Counted from the first letter of the stretch, positions 7,389 through 16,503 are shown. The stretch is DNA of 64,000 nucleotides from Lysobacter changpingensis (GCF_017308985.1 NZ_JADWPE010000003.1:620001-684000); one strand, 5' to 3'. Numbers and translations are program-made. Notes: generated by a model from the sequence alone, not told the origin.

Positions 7389-10313
7389 TCAGAACGCCGT
7401 GATCCATGTCGCCATCGCGCCGGTCCACTGCTCGCCGTCGCCGTAGCGGCTGTCGAGATCGAGTCGCACCGTGCCGCGCGCGCCGAAGCCGGCTTCCAGT
7501 CCGAGGCCGAACAGGCCCACATCGCGATCCAGCCCGTCGGCGACGATCGGCGCCCACGCATCCATGCCGGTGAAACGCGCATGGATCGAGGCGTCGGATT
7601 GCGACAGCAGGCGCTGCCACTCGAGCCGGCCACTGAGCGTCCAGCGGTTGGAGCGCGTTCCCCACGCATGGCTCCAGCGCGCGCCCGCCAGCGCCTGCAA
7701 CGCGGACATCGAGGCATCGTCCGATGTCAGGCCGAAGCCCGACGCGCCTTCCTCGCTGAAACCTTCGCGCGCCAGCTGCAAGGCCTGCACGCCGAGGTAG
7801 GGCGTGATCACGCTTGCGCCGAACGGGATGCGTCGTCCGGACTGCAACGCGAGTGCGCCGTAACGGTGCGCGTAATCGCTGGACACGCGATACGACGCAT
7901 CGCCCAGCCACACTTCGCGCTGCAACCAGCGCTGCATGTGGCCGAACGCGGCCGAACCGAGCAGGTAACCGCCCTCGCCCAGCGTCCACGAGGCGTACAC
8001 CTGCGCGTCGACCTGACGGTTGCGTTCGCGATCGAACCGCTGCGAATGCCAGGCGTCGCCGTCGGTCTGCGCGAGCGACGCGCCGATGGTCATGCCGTCG
8101 CGACCGGGCTGGTCGAAGCCGAGCGTCCAGCCATGGGTGTTCACGTCGAAGGAGGACCAGCCACGCATGCCATCCATGCGATGCGACCACGCACCGGGCT
8201 GCGCGCCTGAATCGAGTGCATCCAGACGCGATTCGAGCGCTTGGTGGTTCCCGTCGATGGCCATCATCGCAAATGCGGTGTCCATGTCGTGGAGCTCGCC
8301 GGAAAGGCTGGACAGCGAGCGGTCCAGCTGCGCCACCGACCTGACCGACTGGAATGCAGCCGCGCCCTCAAGCGTTGCCGCGGCTACGGCTTCACCGTCG
8401 GCGAGTTCGCGATCCAGCGCGCCGAGCGCGTCGTCGATGCGTTGCGCGCTGCCCAGCGCCGTCGCTTCCAGCCCCGTCGCGGTTGCTACGCTGGTGGTCT
8501 GCGCGCGGATCACGTCGAGCCAGACCGTGGTGGCGTTCTGCCCGATGTTCGCCTCGATCAGCAGATTGCCGGCATAGGGGTACGCGCTGCTGAAGGCGCC
8601 CGTGATGCCGCCATCGGCGATGAGCACCGTGCTTCGTCCGGGTGCGACGTAGCCTTCCTTGTATCCGGCCAGCAGGATGGGGCCCTGGATCGTCGCGGTG
8701 CCGGCGAAGTGCGCCGGCGGCTCGCCCAGTATGTAGACCAGCGCACCCCCGCTTTCCTGCGTGTAGTTGCCCTCGAACGAAACCGTATTGCCATAGTCCA
8801 TGTACTGGAAGAAGGAGCGGTTGCGGATATCGCCCTGGATGACGGTCGGAGGGTTGAAGGTGGTCGGGGTGACATAGAGCCAGCCGTTATCGATGTTCAG
8901 ATCGCCCGCGATCGTGCCCCCCATGATCTGCACCGAGCCCCCGCTCTCGATCGTGATCGAGGAGGACTTCAGCGATTTTTCCACCGTGAGCGCCGCGGCA
9001 ACCACACGCGTGGGACCTTCATAGGTCATTTCACCGAACAGATCCAGATGCGCGTGGTTTCCTGAAACGCCTCCACGGACGGTGAGGCCGCCCGGCCCGG
9101 AAATGGGATTGGCGAAACTGTAGTAATCGGTCGTCGCCATCTGGACCAGCCAGTCTTCCTCGAATCGAGTCGGTCCGGCCACAGCCTTGGCGACATCCAG
9201 CAGGCCCCAGCCAAAGACCGGATCGACGCCACGGTCTCCCAGGTCCTTCGCGGTCGTCAGCAGGACCTGCTGCACCTGTTCCTCGGTAAAGCCGGGGAAG
9301 CGCTCCCACACCAACGCCGCCGCACCGGCCACCTGCGCCGCGGCGTAATCAGTGCCGCGTACGGTGCGCAGCCTGGTCGTCTCGGCGGTATGACCCTCGG
9401 CAGGCACCATGACGTCGCCTGGCGCCGTCATGCAGTACGCCATCGTCGCACCGCATGCGTTCGAATAGGTCGCCAGTTGCGAAGGAGCGGTTGAGTCGAC
9501 CGCCGCCACGTTGATCCAGTGCTTTTGCAGCGCAGCAGGATCGAGCCCGAGGTCCGGTCGGGCAGCCAGCTGCGGCAACGATGCGAACTGCGACGGCTCC
9601 GCCTTCTGGTCGTCGCCGGTCGGAGCGACGATCAGATGCTGGTCGAGGACATCAAACGAAGCGACCAGGTCCGTGGATGTCCGCGGATCGGACCAGTGGA
9701 GCCGGCTGCCGGAGATATCGACGATGCGCCCTTTGTCGGCGCTCCATGCCATGGCCTGGCGCCATGCATCGTTCACGGCGAACGACTGTCGCGCGTCCTG
9801 ATCGGTAAGTGCGTCCTCGTACGTGCGTACCGAGTACAGGTCGGCGCGGGGCGCGATGCCGCGCGGCCATCCGCCAACCGGGCTGCCCGCGGCAATCTGC
9901 GCGACCGAGGTGCCGTGGCCGATCGCATCATCGACGCTCAGGTCGTTGCGTGCGGCATCCACCGCCACCATCGAATCCTTCACCCGCCCGGCCAGCGCAA
10001 GGTCGTTGCGTTTCAACCCGGAATCGAAGAACACGATCCCCTGCCCGGCTCCGGTGAGTCCCGCCCGCTGCGCGTCGTACGTGTTCGTCAAGTACAGATG
10101 CGCGTCGATCGCATTGGGCGCGGGTGCGACCGGAGGCGTCGTGGGCGTTGTGGGGTCGGTCGGCGTGACCGGATCGGGCGCACTCGGCGCCGGAGGCGGA
10201 TCGCTGCGCACGTTCCCGCCACCGCCACCACCCCCACACCCCACCAGTCCCGTGATGCAAAGTCCCAGCATCACGCCGCGCGCCAGCGGCGCGCGATTCG
10301 GCACACGTTCCAT
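7389..10313 (-). CDS. Lipoprotein autotransporter with degenerate subtilisin (S8) domain, probable pseudoprotease
   Basis: 974 residues. A lipoprotein signal peptide ends in lipobox LVGC (Cys26), followed by seven Gly and a Pro/Thr-rich linker. The S8 fold spans about 70-390. Catalytic Asp97 (FFDSGL) and His133 (GHGTSVAQ) are kept, but the nucleophile motif reads GTDYAAAQVAG, with Asp322 where the paralogue next door has Ser. The oxyanion Asn is also replaced (TGDDQ, Asp234, versus TGNDG). A beta-helix-like passenger follows, then an autotransporter barrel over the last ~290 residues ending in Phe. The frame is open throughout. The start has AGGGGAG upstream. It lies 101 bases downstream of an intact paralogue on the same strand. 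Proteolysis seems unlikely; binding or regulation of the partner is inference. Confidence 0.9.
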   Translation of the reverse strand: MERVPNRAPLARGVMLGLCITGLVGCGGGGGGGNVRSDPPPAPSAPDPVTPTDPTTPTTPPVAPAPNAIDAHLYLTNTYDAQRAGLTGAGQGIVFFDSGLKRNDLALAGRVKDSMVAVDAARNDLSVDDAIGHGTSVAQIAAGSPVGGWPRGIAPRADLYSVRTYEDALTDQDARQSFAVNDAWRQAMAWSADKGRIVDISGSRLHWSDPRTSTDLVASFDVLDQHLIVAPTGDDQKAEPSQFASLPQLAARPDLGLDPAALQKHWINVAAVDSTAPSQLATYSNACGATMAYCMTAPGDVMVPAEGHTAETTRLRTVRGTDYAAAQVAGAAALVWERFPGFTEEQVQQVLLTTAKDLGDRGVDPVFGWGLLDVAKAVAGPTRFEEDWLVQMATTDYYSFANPISGPGGLTVRGGVSGNHAHLDLFGEMTYEGPTRVVAAALTVEKSLKSSSITIESGGSVQIMGGTIAGDLNIDNGWLYVTPTTFNPPTVIQGDIRNRSFFQYMDYGNTVSFEGNYTQESGGALVYILGEPPAHFAGTATIQGPILLAGYKEGYVAPGRSTVLIADGGITGAFSSAYPYAGNLLIEANIGQNATTVWLDVIRAQTTSVATATGLEATALGSAQRIDDALGALDRELADGEAVAAATLEGAAAFQSVRSVAQLDRSLSSLSGELHDMDTAFAMMAIDGNHQALESRLDALDSGAQPGAWSHRMDGMRGWSSFDVNTHGWTLGFDQPGRDGMTIGASLAQTDGDAWHSQRFDRERNRQVDAQVYASWTLGEGGYLLGSAAFGHMQRWLQREVWLGDASYRVSSDYAHRYGALALQSGRRIPFGASVITPYLGVQALQLAREGFSEEGASGFGLTSDDASMSALQALAGARWSHAWGTRSNRWTLSGRLEWQRLLSQSDASIHARFTGMDAWAPIVADGLDRDVGLFGLGLEAGFGARGTVRLDLDSRYGDGEQWTGAMATWITAF

Positions 10314-10383
10314 GTCTTCTCCCCTGCGGACGGAGCCGCCCCCCGGCGACCTCCCCGCACGCTCGCGCTAGTGAATCACGACG

Positions 10384-10401
10384 GCCTCGCCTTTGCGAGG
10401 C
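10384..10401. other. Hairpin between the two autotransporter genes
   Basis: A 7-bp perfect stem (GCCTCGC / GCGAGGC, 4-base loop) in the 101-base gap. Without a T-run it may only partly stop transcripts, so co-transcription of the two genes is possible. Confidence 0.45.
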
Positions 10402-10414
10402 GTGGCCGCGCGAA

Positions 10415-13315
10415 TCAGAACGCCGTCGTCCAGTTGACCATCGCCTGCGTCCAGGTTTCGCCCTGATCGCGGCGGGCGTCGAGGTCCAGGCTCAGGCGGC
10501 TGTTGTGGCGCAACCACGTGCCGATGCCGAAACCCAGTACACCGACGTCGCGGTCCAGCGTGCCGCCGAGGATCGGCGACCACACGTCCAGCGCGGTGAA
10601 GCGCGCCTGGATGTCGCCGCCGGACTGCGACAGCAAACGCTGCCATTCCGCACGCGCCTGCAAGTCCCACTGGGCCGAACCGAGGCTCCACTGCGTCGCG
10701 TAACGCGCGCCGAGCAGCGCCTGGCTGACGCGCATGGACGACGCGTCCGAGCTCAGGCCGAAGCCGACCGCACCCGCTTCGCTGAAGCCATCGCGTTCGA
10801 GCTGGAGGTTCTGCACGCCGACATACGGCGTGATGCGCCCCTCGCCCACCCGCATCGGCAAGCCGGCCTGCATGCCGAGGCTCGCGTAACGCTGCGCGTA
10901 ATCGGTGCCGACGCGGAATGCATCCACGCCGAGCAGCACGTCGCGGCGGGTCCAGCGCTGCATCCGTCCGACGGCGAGGCTGCCGAGCAGGTAGCCCTGC
11001 CCGAGGTCGTAGCTCGCGTAGAACTGCGCTTCGAGCTGGCGATTGTGTTCGCGATCGAAGCGTTGTTCGTGGTGCGCGTAGCCTTCGGTCTGCGCGAGCG
11101 CGGCGCCGAGGGTGAGCGCGCCGAAGCGATGGTCCTGTCCGGCCATCCAGCCGTCGGCCTGCATGTCGAAACGCGCGAGCGCACGCTGCGAATCCAGGTT
11201 GTCGAACCACGCGCCGCCGGCCGGCGCGACCTGCAACGCATCGATGCGCGATTCCAATGCGCGACGGTTGCCTTCGATCGCCATCATCGCGAACGCCGCG
11301 TCCGCCACGTGCAGTTCGCCCGAAAGGCTCGACAGCGAACGTTCGGCCGCGGCGGCATCGGGCGTGCCCTGGAAGGCGGTCGCACCGGCGAGCACGCTGG
11401 CGTCGGCGCCCGCGCCGCTTTCGAGGCCGGCGTCGATCTGGTCCATCGCGCCTTCCATGCGCTCCGCGCTGGACAGCGAGGTCGCGGTCAGGCCCATCGA
11501 CGTGGCGGTCGTGGCGACGTCGGCGCGCGAGAGCAGCAACGACACGTCGGTGGCGGCGTACTCGACCGAACCGGTGACGAACGGCGACCACGTCACGGTC
11601 GCGAAGGTACCGCTGACCGTGCCCGCTTCGAGGAAGGTCTCGCGCGTGGGCGAGGTGATGCTGGGCGTGGCGATGACGTAGTTCGGCGCGCGGCCGGTCA
11701 GTCGCAGTTCGCCGCCGAGCGTCGCCGTACCCGATACATCCAGGTGCGCGCCGATCTGCAGTTCCATCGCGCCGCCGGCATTGTTGCGGAACGACGACAT
11801 CGTGTACGTCGCGCCCTGCGACGTGGCGCCGCCAAGGAATTCGATCGTGCCGGTGTTGTCGAGCGAGCCGACGTTCGCCGCCACCGGATTGCCCTGCAGG
11901 CCGGCGCTAAGCCGCAGCCGTCCGCCAGACAGCACGGTGGCGCCGCCGGGCATCGCGCGCTGCACTTCCAGCGTGCCCTGCTCGACGGTGGTGCGGCCGG
12001 TGTAGGTGTTCGCGCCGGTGAGCGCGAGCGTGCCGGAGCCCAGCTTGCGCAGGCCACCGCTGCCGGCGATGTCGTTGCTCCATGGGCGGCTGGTGCCGGA
12101 GACGCTGGCCGTGGTCACGCCCCAGTCGAAACGCCCGGGGCCGTTGATCGCACGCGCCACGTTGAGCAGGCCGTAGCCGAAGGTGATGTCCACGCCCGGC
12201 GTGCCGAGGTCGGTCGCCGTGCCCAGCAGCGTCTGCCGCACCAGGTCGTTGCTGAAGTACGGGAAGGCCTGCCACACCAGCGCCGCCGCACCCGACACCT
12301 GCGGCGCGGCATACGAGGTGCCCGAGCCGCGCCAGTACGTCGGCGCGGTCGGACCGTCGTCGGTGCCGGTGAACACCGCCGTTCCCGGCGCGGCCATGCA
12401 GTAGCGCAGCGCCACGCCGCAGGCGTTCGCGTAGACGACGCCGTCGGAGTCGACGTCGAGCTGCTGCACGTTGTTCGGATTGACCGCCGTCACCGCGAGC
12501 CAGCCGCGCTCCAGGTCCGCCGCCGGCAGCGTGCCGTTCGGGCCGGGCTGGCTCGGCAGCGCGCCCATGCTGTCGGGGTTGGGCCTGCCGTCGTTGCCGG
12601 TGGCGAACACCACCAGGCCGTTGTTGCTGAGGATGAAGGGACGGTATTCGTCGGCGATGGGATTGGTCGCGGCCGGGTCGGTCCAGTACAGGCCGCCCCA
12701 CGAGTTGTTCATGATGCGCACGCCGCTGCTGATCAACTGCTGGTGGATCTGGCGCAGGCCGAGTTCGCCGGTGACCTCGTTGCCCTGCCCGCTGCCGTCG
12801 TCGACCGGGTCCTCGTCGGCCAGGATGCGCGCCGAGACGATCTGCGCGCCCGGCGCGATGCCGCCCGGCCACGCGCCGAACGGCGTGCCCGCGGCGAGCT
12901 GCGCGACGCTCGTGCCATGGCCGAGCACGTCGTCCACCTGCAGGTTGTTGGGCGGCGACGGCACGTAGTTGAAGTTGGCGACCACACGCGGCGCCAGCGC
13001 CGGGTGGTCGCGCATCACGCCGCTGTCGACGATGCCGATGCGCAGGCCGGTGCCGGTGATGCCGGCCTGGTGCGCGACGGCGGTGTTGGTCAGCGCGATG
13101 TGTTGGCTGTAAGCCGGATTGGGCGTACTGACGACCGGGGTCGTCGGCGTGCTCGGTGGAGGCGTCGGCTCGGCCGGCGGTGGCGCGAAGAGCGGAGGTT
13201 CGTCGCGGACGTTGCCTCCGCCCCCGCCTCCGCCGCACGCGGCCAGTCCGATCAGCCCCGAGCACAGCAGCACGCTGCGCATCGCCGTCACAAGTCCCTT
13301 TTGCCTGCAATACAT
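10415..13315 (-). CDS. Lipoprotein autotransporter with subtilisin-like (S8) serine protease passenger
   Basis: 966 residues. Lipobox LAAC (Cys27) is followed by seven Gly, as in the lipidated S8 autotransporters SphB1 and NalP, which stay near the cell surface and cleave other surface proteins. The triad is complete: Asp97 (IGIVDSGV), His133 (GHGTSVAQ), Ser334 (GTSYAAPQVSG), with oxyanion Asn241 (TGNDG). After the protease comes a passenger repeat (GSGTLALTGANTYTG, the autotransporter-associated repeat type), then a C-terminal 12-strand-type barrel ending in TTAF. ATG 13315 has GGGGGAA upstream; ATG 13282, which begins at the hydrophobic segment, is an alternative. It lies directly upstream of a degenerate paralogue. 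Confidence 0.92.
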   Translation of the reverse strand: MYCRQKGLVTAMRSVLLCSGLIGLAACGGGGGGGNVRDEPPLFAPPPAEPTPPPSTPTTPVVSTPNPAYSQHIALTNTAVAHQAGITGTGLRIGIVDSGVMRDHPALAPRVVANFNYVPSPPNNLQVDDVLGHGTSVAQLAAGTPFGAWPGGIAPGAQIVSARILADEDPVDDGSGQGNEVTGELGLRQIHQQLISSGVRIMNNSWGGLYWTDPAATNPIADEYRPFILSNNGLVVFATGNDGRPNPDSMGALPSQPGPNGTLPAADLERGWLAVTAVNPNNVQQLDVDSDGVVYANACGVALRYCMAAPGTAVFTGTDDGPTAPTYWRGSGTSYAAPQVSGAAALVWQAFPYFSNDLVRQTLLGTATDLGTPGVDITFGYGLLNVARAINGPGRFDWGVTTASVSGTSRPWSNDIAGSGGLRKLGSGTLALTGANTYTGRTTVEQGTLEVQRAMPGGATVLSGGRLRLSAGLQGNPVAANVGSLDNTGTIEFLGGATSQGATYTMSSFRNNAGGAMELQIGAHLDVSGTATLGGELRLTGRAPNYVIATPSITSPTRETFLEAGTVSGTFATVTWSPFVTGSVEYAATDVSLLLSRADVATTATSMGLTATSLSSAERMEGAMDQIDAGLESGAGADASVLAGATAFQGTPDAAAAERSLSSLSGELHVADAAFAMMAIEGNRRALESRIDALQVAPAGGAWFDNLDSQRALARFDMQADGWMAGQDHRFGALTLGAALAQTEGYAHHEQRFDREHNRQLEAQFYASYDLGQGYLLGSLAVGRMQRWTRRDVLLGVDAFRVGTDYAQRYASLGMQAGLPMRVGEGRITPYVGVQNLQLERDGFSEAGAVGFGLSSDASSMRVSQALLGARYATQWSLGSAQWDLQARAEWQRLLSQSGGDIQARFTALDVWSPILGGTLDRDVGVLGFGIGTWLRHNSRLSLDLDARRDQGETWTQAMVNWTTAF

Positions 13316-13456
13316 GTGATTCCCCCGAAAAGATCGCGTCGCTCCCCAGCGGCGCGCACCGAGTATTGACCCAAGCCGGATCGTCCACAATCGGCATGAA
13401 CGATTGGGTGACGAAATCCACATCGCACGCACGTCGCAACCACATCGGTGAACGCC

Positions 13457-14068
13457 ATGCACCGCATCGACACACGACCTTTGCGAAGCGACGACTGGCC
13501 GGTCGTCGAAACGCTGTTCGGCCCGCGCGGCGCGTGCGGCGGCTGCTGGTGCATGTGGTGGCGCGTGCCCGAGGGCGGCCGGACATGGGACGCCGCGAAA
13601 GGCGAGCCCAATCGCCGCGCGTTTCGCGGAATCGTCAAGGCTGGCGAGGCCTCGGGCGTGCTGGCGTTCGTGGAAGGCGAGCCCGTGGGCTGGTGCGCCA
13701 TCGGTCCACGCGCCGACTTCCCGCGCGTGGATCGAAGCCGTCCACTGGTACGCGACTGGACCGCCACGACGTGGTCGCTCAATTGCCTCTTCGTACCGGC
13801 ACCATGGCGCGGCCAGGGCGTGGCACGGGCACTGGTCGCCGCCGCGGTCGAACTTGCGCGACACGGCGGCGCGACCGAGATCGAGGCCTACCCGCAATCG
13901 CTCGCCCCCGGCGAGCGCCAGGCCGGAGCATTCGTCTGGACCGGCGTGCCGTCCCTTTATGAGCCGTTGGGGTTTCGCCGCCTGGGCCCGCCGGGACGCG
14001 GCCGGGCCCTGCATCTGCTGGAACTCGCCCGCCAGCCGTTTGCCGCGGCGCAGCACGGCCCCGCATAA
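13457..14068 (+). CDS. GNAT-family N-acetyltransferase
   Basis: 203 residues. The acetyl-CoA binding segment is visible as FVPAPWRGQGVARALVAAAV (motif A), preceded by a beta strand (WSLNCLFV). The N-terminus carries a Cys-rich stretch CGGCWCMWWR, a hallmark of one GNAT subgroup whose substrate I cannot name. ATG 13457 was taken; GTG 13448 is in frame three codons earlier, and neither has a strong Shine-Dalgarno. Divergent from the autotransporter and 54 bases before the thiolase gene, with which it may share a transcript. Confidence 0.8.
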   Translation: MHRIDTRPLRSDDWPVVETLFGPRGACGGCWCMWWRVPEGGRTWDAAKGEPNRRAFRGIVKAGEASGVLAFVEGEPVGWCAIGPRADFPRVDRSRPLVRDWTATTWSLNCLFVPAPWRGQGVARALVAAAVELARHGGATEIEAYPQSLAPGERQAGAFVWTGVPSLYEPLGFRRLGPPGRGRALHLLELARQPFAAAQHGPA

Positions 14069-14122
14069 TCGGGAGGTTCCGGCCGCGCGCCGGTCTGCCG
14101 TCCAAGTTCTGCTGGAGTCCCC

Positions 14123-15298
14123 ATGAGCGACGTCGTCATCGTCGGTGCCAAGCGCACCGCCATCGGTTCCTTCCTCGGCCAGTTCACCGGCGTCCCGACA
14201 CCGGCGCTGGGCACGGCCGCCATCAAGGGGGCGCTGGAGCACGCCGGCGTCGCCGCCGACCAGGTGGACGAGGTCATCATGGGTTGCGTGCTGCCGGCCG
14301 GTCTCGGCCAGGCGCCGGCCCGCCAGGCCGCGCTGGGCGCCGGCCTTCCCACCTCCGCCGGTTGCACCACCGTCAACAAGGTGTGCGGTTCGGGCATGAA
14401 GTCGATCATGCTCGCGCACGACCTGATCAAGGCCGGTTCGGCCAGTGTCGTCGTCGCCGGTGGCATGGAGTCGATGACCAACGCGCCGCACCTGCTCAAC
14501 AACTCGCGCACCGGCATCCGCTATGGCAGCGCGGAGTTCCTCGACCACATGGCGTGGGACGGCCTGACCAATCCGTACGACGGCAAGGCGATGGGCGTGT
14601 TCGGCGACATGGCGTGCGAGAAGTACGGCTTCGATCGCGAAGCGCTCGACGCGTACTCGGCCGAAAGCGCGCGTCGTGCGCAGGCCGCGGTGAGCGGCGG
14701 TGCGTTCAAGGACGAAGTCGTGCCGGTGACGGTCAAGGGTCGCAAGGGCGACGTCGTCGTCGACACCGACGAGGAGCCGGGCAAGATCGACCTGGCCAAG
14801 ATCCCGACGCTGCGCGCGGCGTTCGGCAAGGAAGGCGTGCTGACCGCCGCCTCGTCCTCCAAGATTTCCGACGGCGCCGCGGCGACGGTGCTGATGAGCG
14901 CCGAGGAAGCCGGCAAGCGCGGCCTGCAGCCGCTCGCGCGCATCGTGGCGCATGCGGGCCACGCGCAGGCGCCGGAGTGGTTCACCACCGCACCGGTGAA
15001 AGCGATTTCAAACGTGTTGGCCAAGGCCGGCTGGTCGGTCGAGGACGTTGACCTGTTCGAGGTCAATGAGGCGTTTTCCTGTGTGGCCATGGCGCCGATG
15101 AAGGACCTGGGCATCTCGCACGAGAAGCTCAACGTCAACGGCGGCGCTGTTGCCCTGGGGCATCCGATCGGCGCCAGTGGCGCCCGCCTGGTGGTGACGT
15201 TGCTGCACGCGTTGCGTGCACGTGGCGTCAAGAAGGGTGTGGCGTCCCTGTGCATCGGGGGTGGCGAAGCTACCGCTGTCGCCATCGAGCTGCTATAA
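14123..15298 (+). CDS. Acetyl-CoA C-acetyltransferase (thiolase)
   Basis: 391 residues. It condenses or cleaves acetoacetyl-CoA / 3-ketoacyl-CoA. The active-site residues of the thiolase family are all present: Cys88 (NKVCGSGMK), His347 (VALGHPIGASG) and Cys377 (SLCIGGGEA). The length fits the biosynthetic/degradative acetoacetyl-CoA thiolases (AtoB/PhaA type). It would take up acetoacetate-derived units from the leucine pathway or the 2-methylacetoacetyl-CoA of isoleucine breakdown. GGAG precedes the ATG. Confidence 0.92.
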   Translation: MSDVVIVGAKRTAIGSFLGQFTGVPTPALGTAAIKGALEHAGVAADQVDEVIMGCVLPAGLGQAPARQAALGAGLPTSAGCTTVNKVCGSGMKSIMLAHDLIKAGSASVVVAGGMESMTNAPHLLNNSRTGIRYGSAEFLDHMAWDGLTNPYDGKAMGVFGDMACEKYGFDREALDAYSAESARRAQAAVSGGAFKDEVVPVTVKGRKGDVVVDTDEEPGKIDLAKIPTLRAAFGKEGVLTAASSSKISDGAAATVLMSAEEAGKRGLQPLARIVAHAGHAQAPEWFTTAPVKAISNVLAKAGWSVEDVDLFEVNEAFSCVAMAPMKDLGISHEKLNVNGGAVALGHPIGASGARLVVTLLHALRARGVKKGVASLCIGGGEATAVAIELL

Positions 15299-15340
15299 GG
15301 CGTTAAAAACGCATTACTCAAAAAAAACCGGCCAAGCCGC

Positions 15341-15368
15341 TTGACACGCGTCACCGGCTTGTCATCAT
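15341..15368 (+). promoter_or_regulatory. Candidate sigma70 promoter for the first Ala-rich lipoprotein
   Basis: A perfect TTGACA (15341-15346), a 16-base spacer and CATCAT (15363-15368). This is the best -35 in the window, which suggests strong expression. The leader to the ATG at 15420 is about 45 bases. Confidence 0.5.
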
Positions 15369-15375
15369 GTTATTG

Positions 15376-15391
15376 ACGCGCAATTGCGCGT
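15376..15391. promoter_or_regulatory. Perfect 16-bp palindrome in the 5' leader
   Basis: ACGCGCAATTGCGCGT equals its own reverse complement. It lies at the expected transcription start of the lipoprotein gene, so it could be an operator or a 5' stabilising hairpin. No regulator is known. Confidence 0.5.
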
Positions 15392-15419
15392 TGCCTAACT
15401 AACGACGAGGATAAAAATC

Positions 15420-15788
15420 ATGACCTTCAACAAGGCGCTGATCGCCCTGGCTATGGTTGCCGCTCTGGCCGCCTGCTCGAACCAGAAGCAGGCTGACGAA
15501 GCCGCTGCCGACGCCGCCGCTGCTTCGACCGAAGCCGCTGCTGCCGCCACCGACGCCGCTGCTGCTGGCGACGCCGCTGCTGCCGACGCTGCCCAGGCCG
15601 CTGCCGACACCGCTGCCCAGGCTGCTGACGCCGCCGCCGCTTCGGCCGACGCCACCGCCGCCGCTGCTGCTCCGGCCGCTGCCGACGCTGCTGCCGACGC
15701 CGCTTCGCAGGCTGCCGACGCTGCCGGCCAGGCTGCTGACGCCGCCACGCAGGCTGCCGATTCTTCGAAGGAAGAAGAGAAGAAGTAA
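15420..15788 (+). CDS. Ala-rich low-complexity lipoprotein
   Basis: 122 residues. Signal peptide with lipobox LAAC (Cys19). The mature part is almost only Ala with Asp, Thr, Gln and Ser in short repeats of the form AADAA/QAADAA, then a charged tail SSKEEEKK. It should form a long helix or coiled coil anchored in the outer membrane; no catalytic motif. The DNA is rich in GCTGCC units, and the GCT-heavy codon choice differs from the GCG/GCC-heavy neighbours. AGGA precedes the ATG. A strong promoter upstream and terminator downstream make it a single, probably highly expressed gene. Function unknown; a structural or envelope-spacing role like that of small Lpp-type lipoproteins is a guess. Confidence 0.85.
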   Translation: MTFNKALIALAMVAALAACSNQKQADEAAADAAAASTEAAAAATDAAAAGDAAAADAAQAAADTAAQAADAAAASADATAAAAAPAAADAAADAASQAADAAGQAADAATQAADSSKEEEKK

Positions 15789-15827
15789 TCACTCCGGGCA
15801 AGCGATTGCCCAGGTGACTTCCTCTCG

Positions 15828-15860
15828 AAAAAGCCGCCGGATCTCCGGCGGCTTTTTCAT
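15828..15860 (+). terminator. Strong rho-independent terminator
   Basis: A 14-bp perfect stem (AAAAAGCCGCCGGA and complement, 2-base loop) ending in five T. Confidence 0.9.
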
Positions 15861-16103
15861 TTGTCGCGACTGCATTCGCATGCAGTCGAAAGCAGTCGTT
15901 GTGCATCGAGATGACGCCCCGCTTTCGACCCTCGCCGGTCATGCGCCGTTTCGAAAGCGCCCGCTCCGGGCATCGCCACGCACGCGTTTCCTGACGATTC
16001 ATGTCGAACGCCGCGCGCGTCGTCGGCAATGACTTTTTCTTCGCGCCCGCGCTGTCATCGTCCGCCCCGGCTGGGAACCCACCCCGTCACACGGAGAACC
16101 CCG
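15861..16103. other. Intergenic stretch between the two Ala-rich lipoprotein genes
   Basis: Together with the terminator just before it this is a 315-base gap. It holds an 8-bp inverted repeat (CGACTGCA at 15867-15874, complement at 15881-15888, 6-base loop). I see no gene and no convincing promoter. Confidence 0.5.
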
Positions 16104-16481
16104 ATGAACACCAAGCTTTACGTCGCCATCGCCATGACCGCCGCCGCGCTGTCGCTGTCGGCCTGCAATCGCGCCGACACGCAGAGCGAAGCCGCCGAAG
16201 CCGCAGCGGCCACCGACCAGGCGGCCGACGCGACCGCCAACGCCGCCCAGGAATCCGCCGAGGCCGCAGCCGCCGCCACCGACGAAGCCGCGCAGCGCGC
16301 AAGCGTCGCCGTGGACAATGCCGCCGAGCAGTCGCGCGAAGTCGCCAACGATGCCGCCGCCGGTGCCGCTGCCGCCACGGCCGACGCCGCGCAGGCCACC
16401 GCCGATGCGGCGAGCAAGGTCGCCGAGAAGGCCGATGCCGCCGCGGAGAAGGCCGACCAGGAAGCCGCCGAACGCAAGTAA
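16104..16481 (+). CDS. Second Ala-rich lipoprotein
   Basis: 125 residues. Lipobox LSAC (Cys21). The mature chain has Ala-rich repeats with more Glu, Arg and Lys than its neighbour (SEAAEAAAATDQAAD, SKVAEKADAAAEKAD) and heptad-like spacing suited to an amphipathic helix. GGAGAA stands just before the ATG. It is probably related to the gene at 15420 by duplication or shared composition, but each has its own terminator, so they are separate transcription units. Function unknown. Confidence 0.82.
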   Translation: MNTKLYVAIAMTAAALSLSACNRADTQSEAAEAAAATDQAADATANAAQESAEAAAAATDEAAQRASVAVDNAAEQSREVANDAAAGAAAATADAAQATADAASKVAEKADAAAEKADQEAAERK

Positions 16482-16503
16482 CGCACGCAACGCGTCGCTT
16501 TCG

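Noticed and set aside
10415-14962. Extended 1,515-residue frame on the - strand
   Set aside because: The part beyond 13315 is antisense to the GNAT and thiolase genes; the lipoprotein signal peptide sets the true start.
15480-15780. Regular GCTGCC/GACGCC repeats that could be mistaken for a CRISPR or tandem DNA repeat
   Set aside because: They are short in-frame codon repeats encoding Ala-rich protein, without unique spacers.
15451-16029. Frame opposite the Ala-rich lipoprotein
   Set aside because: Arg/Gln repeats are the reverse reading of Ala-codon repeats; no ribosome site or signal.
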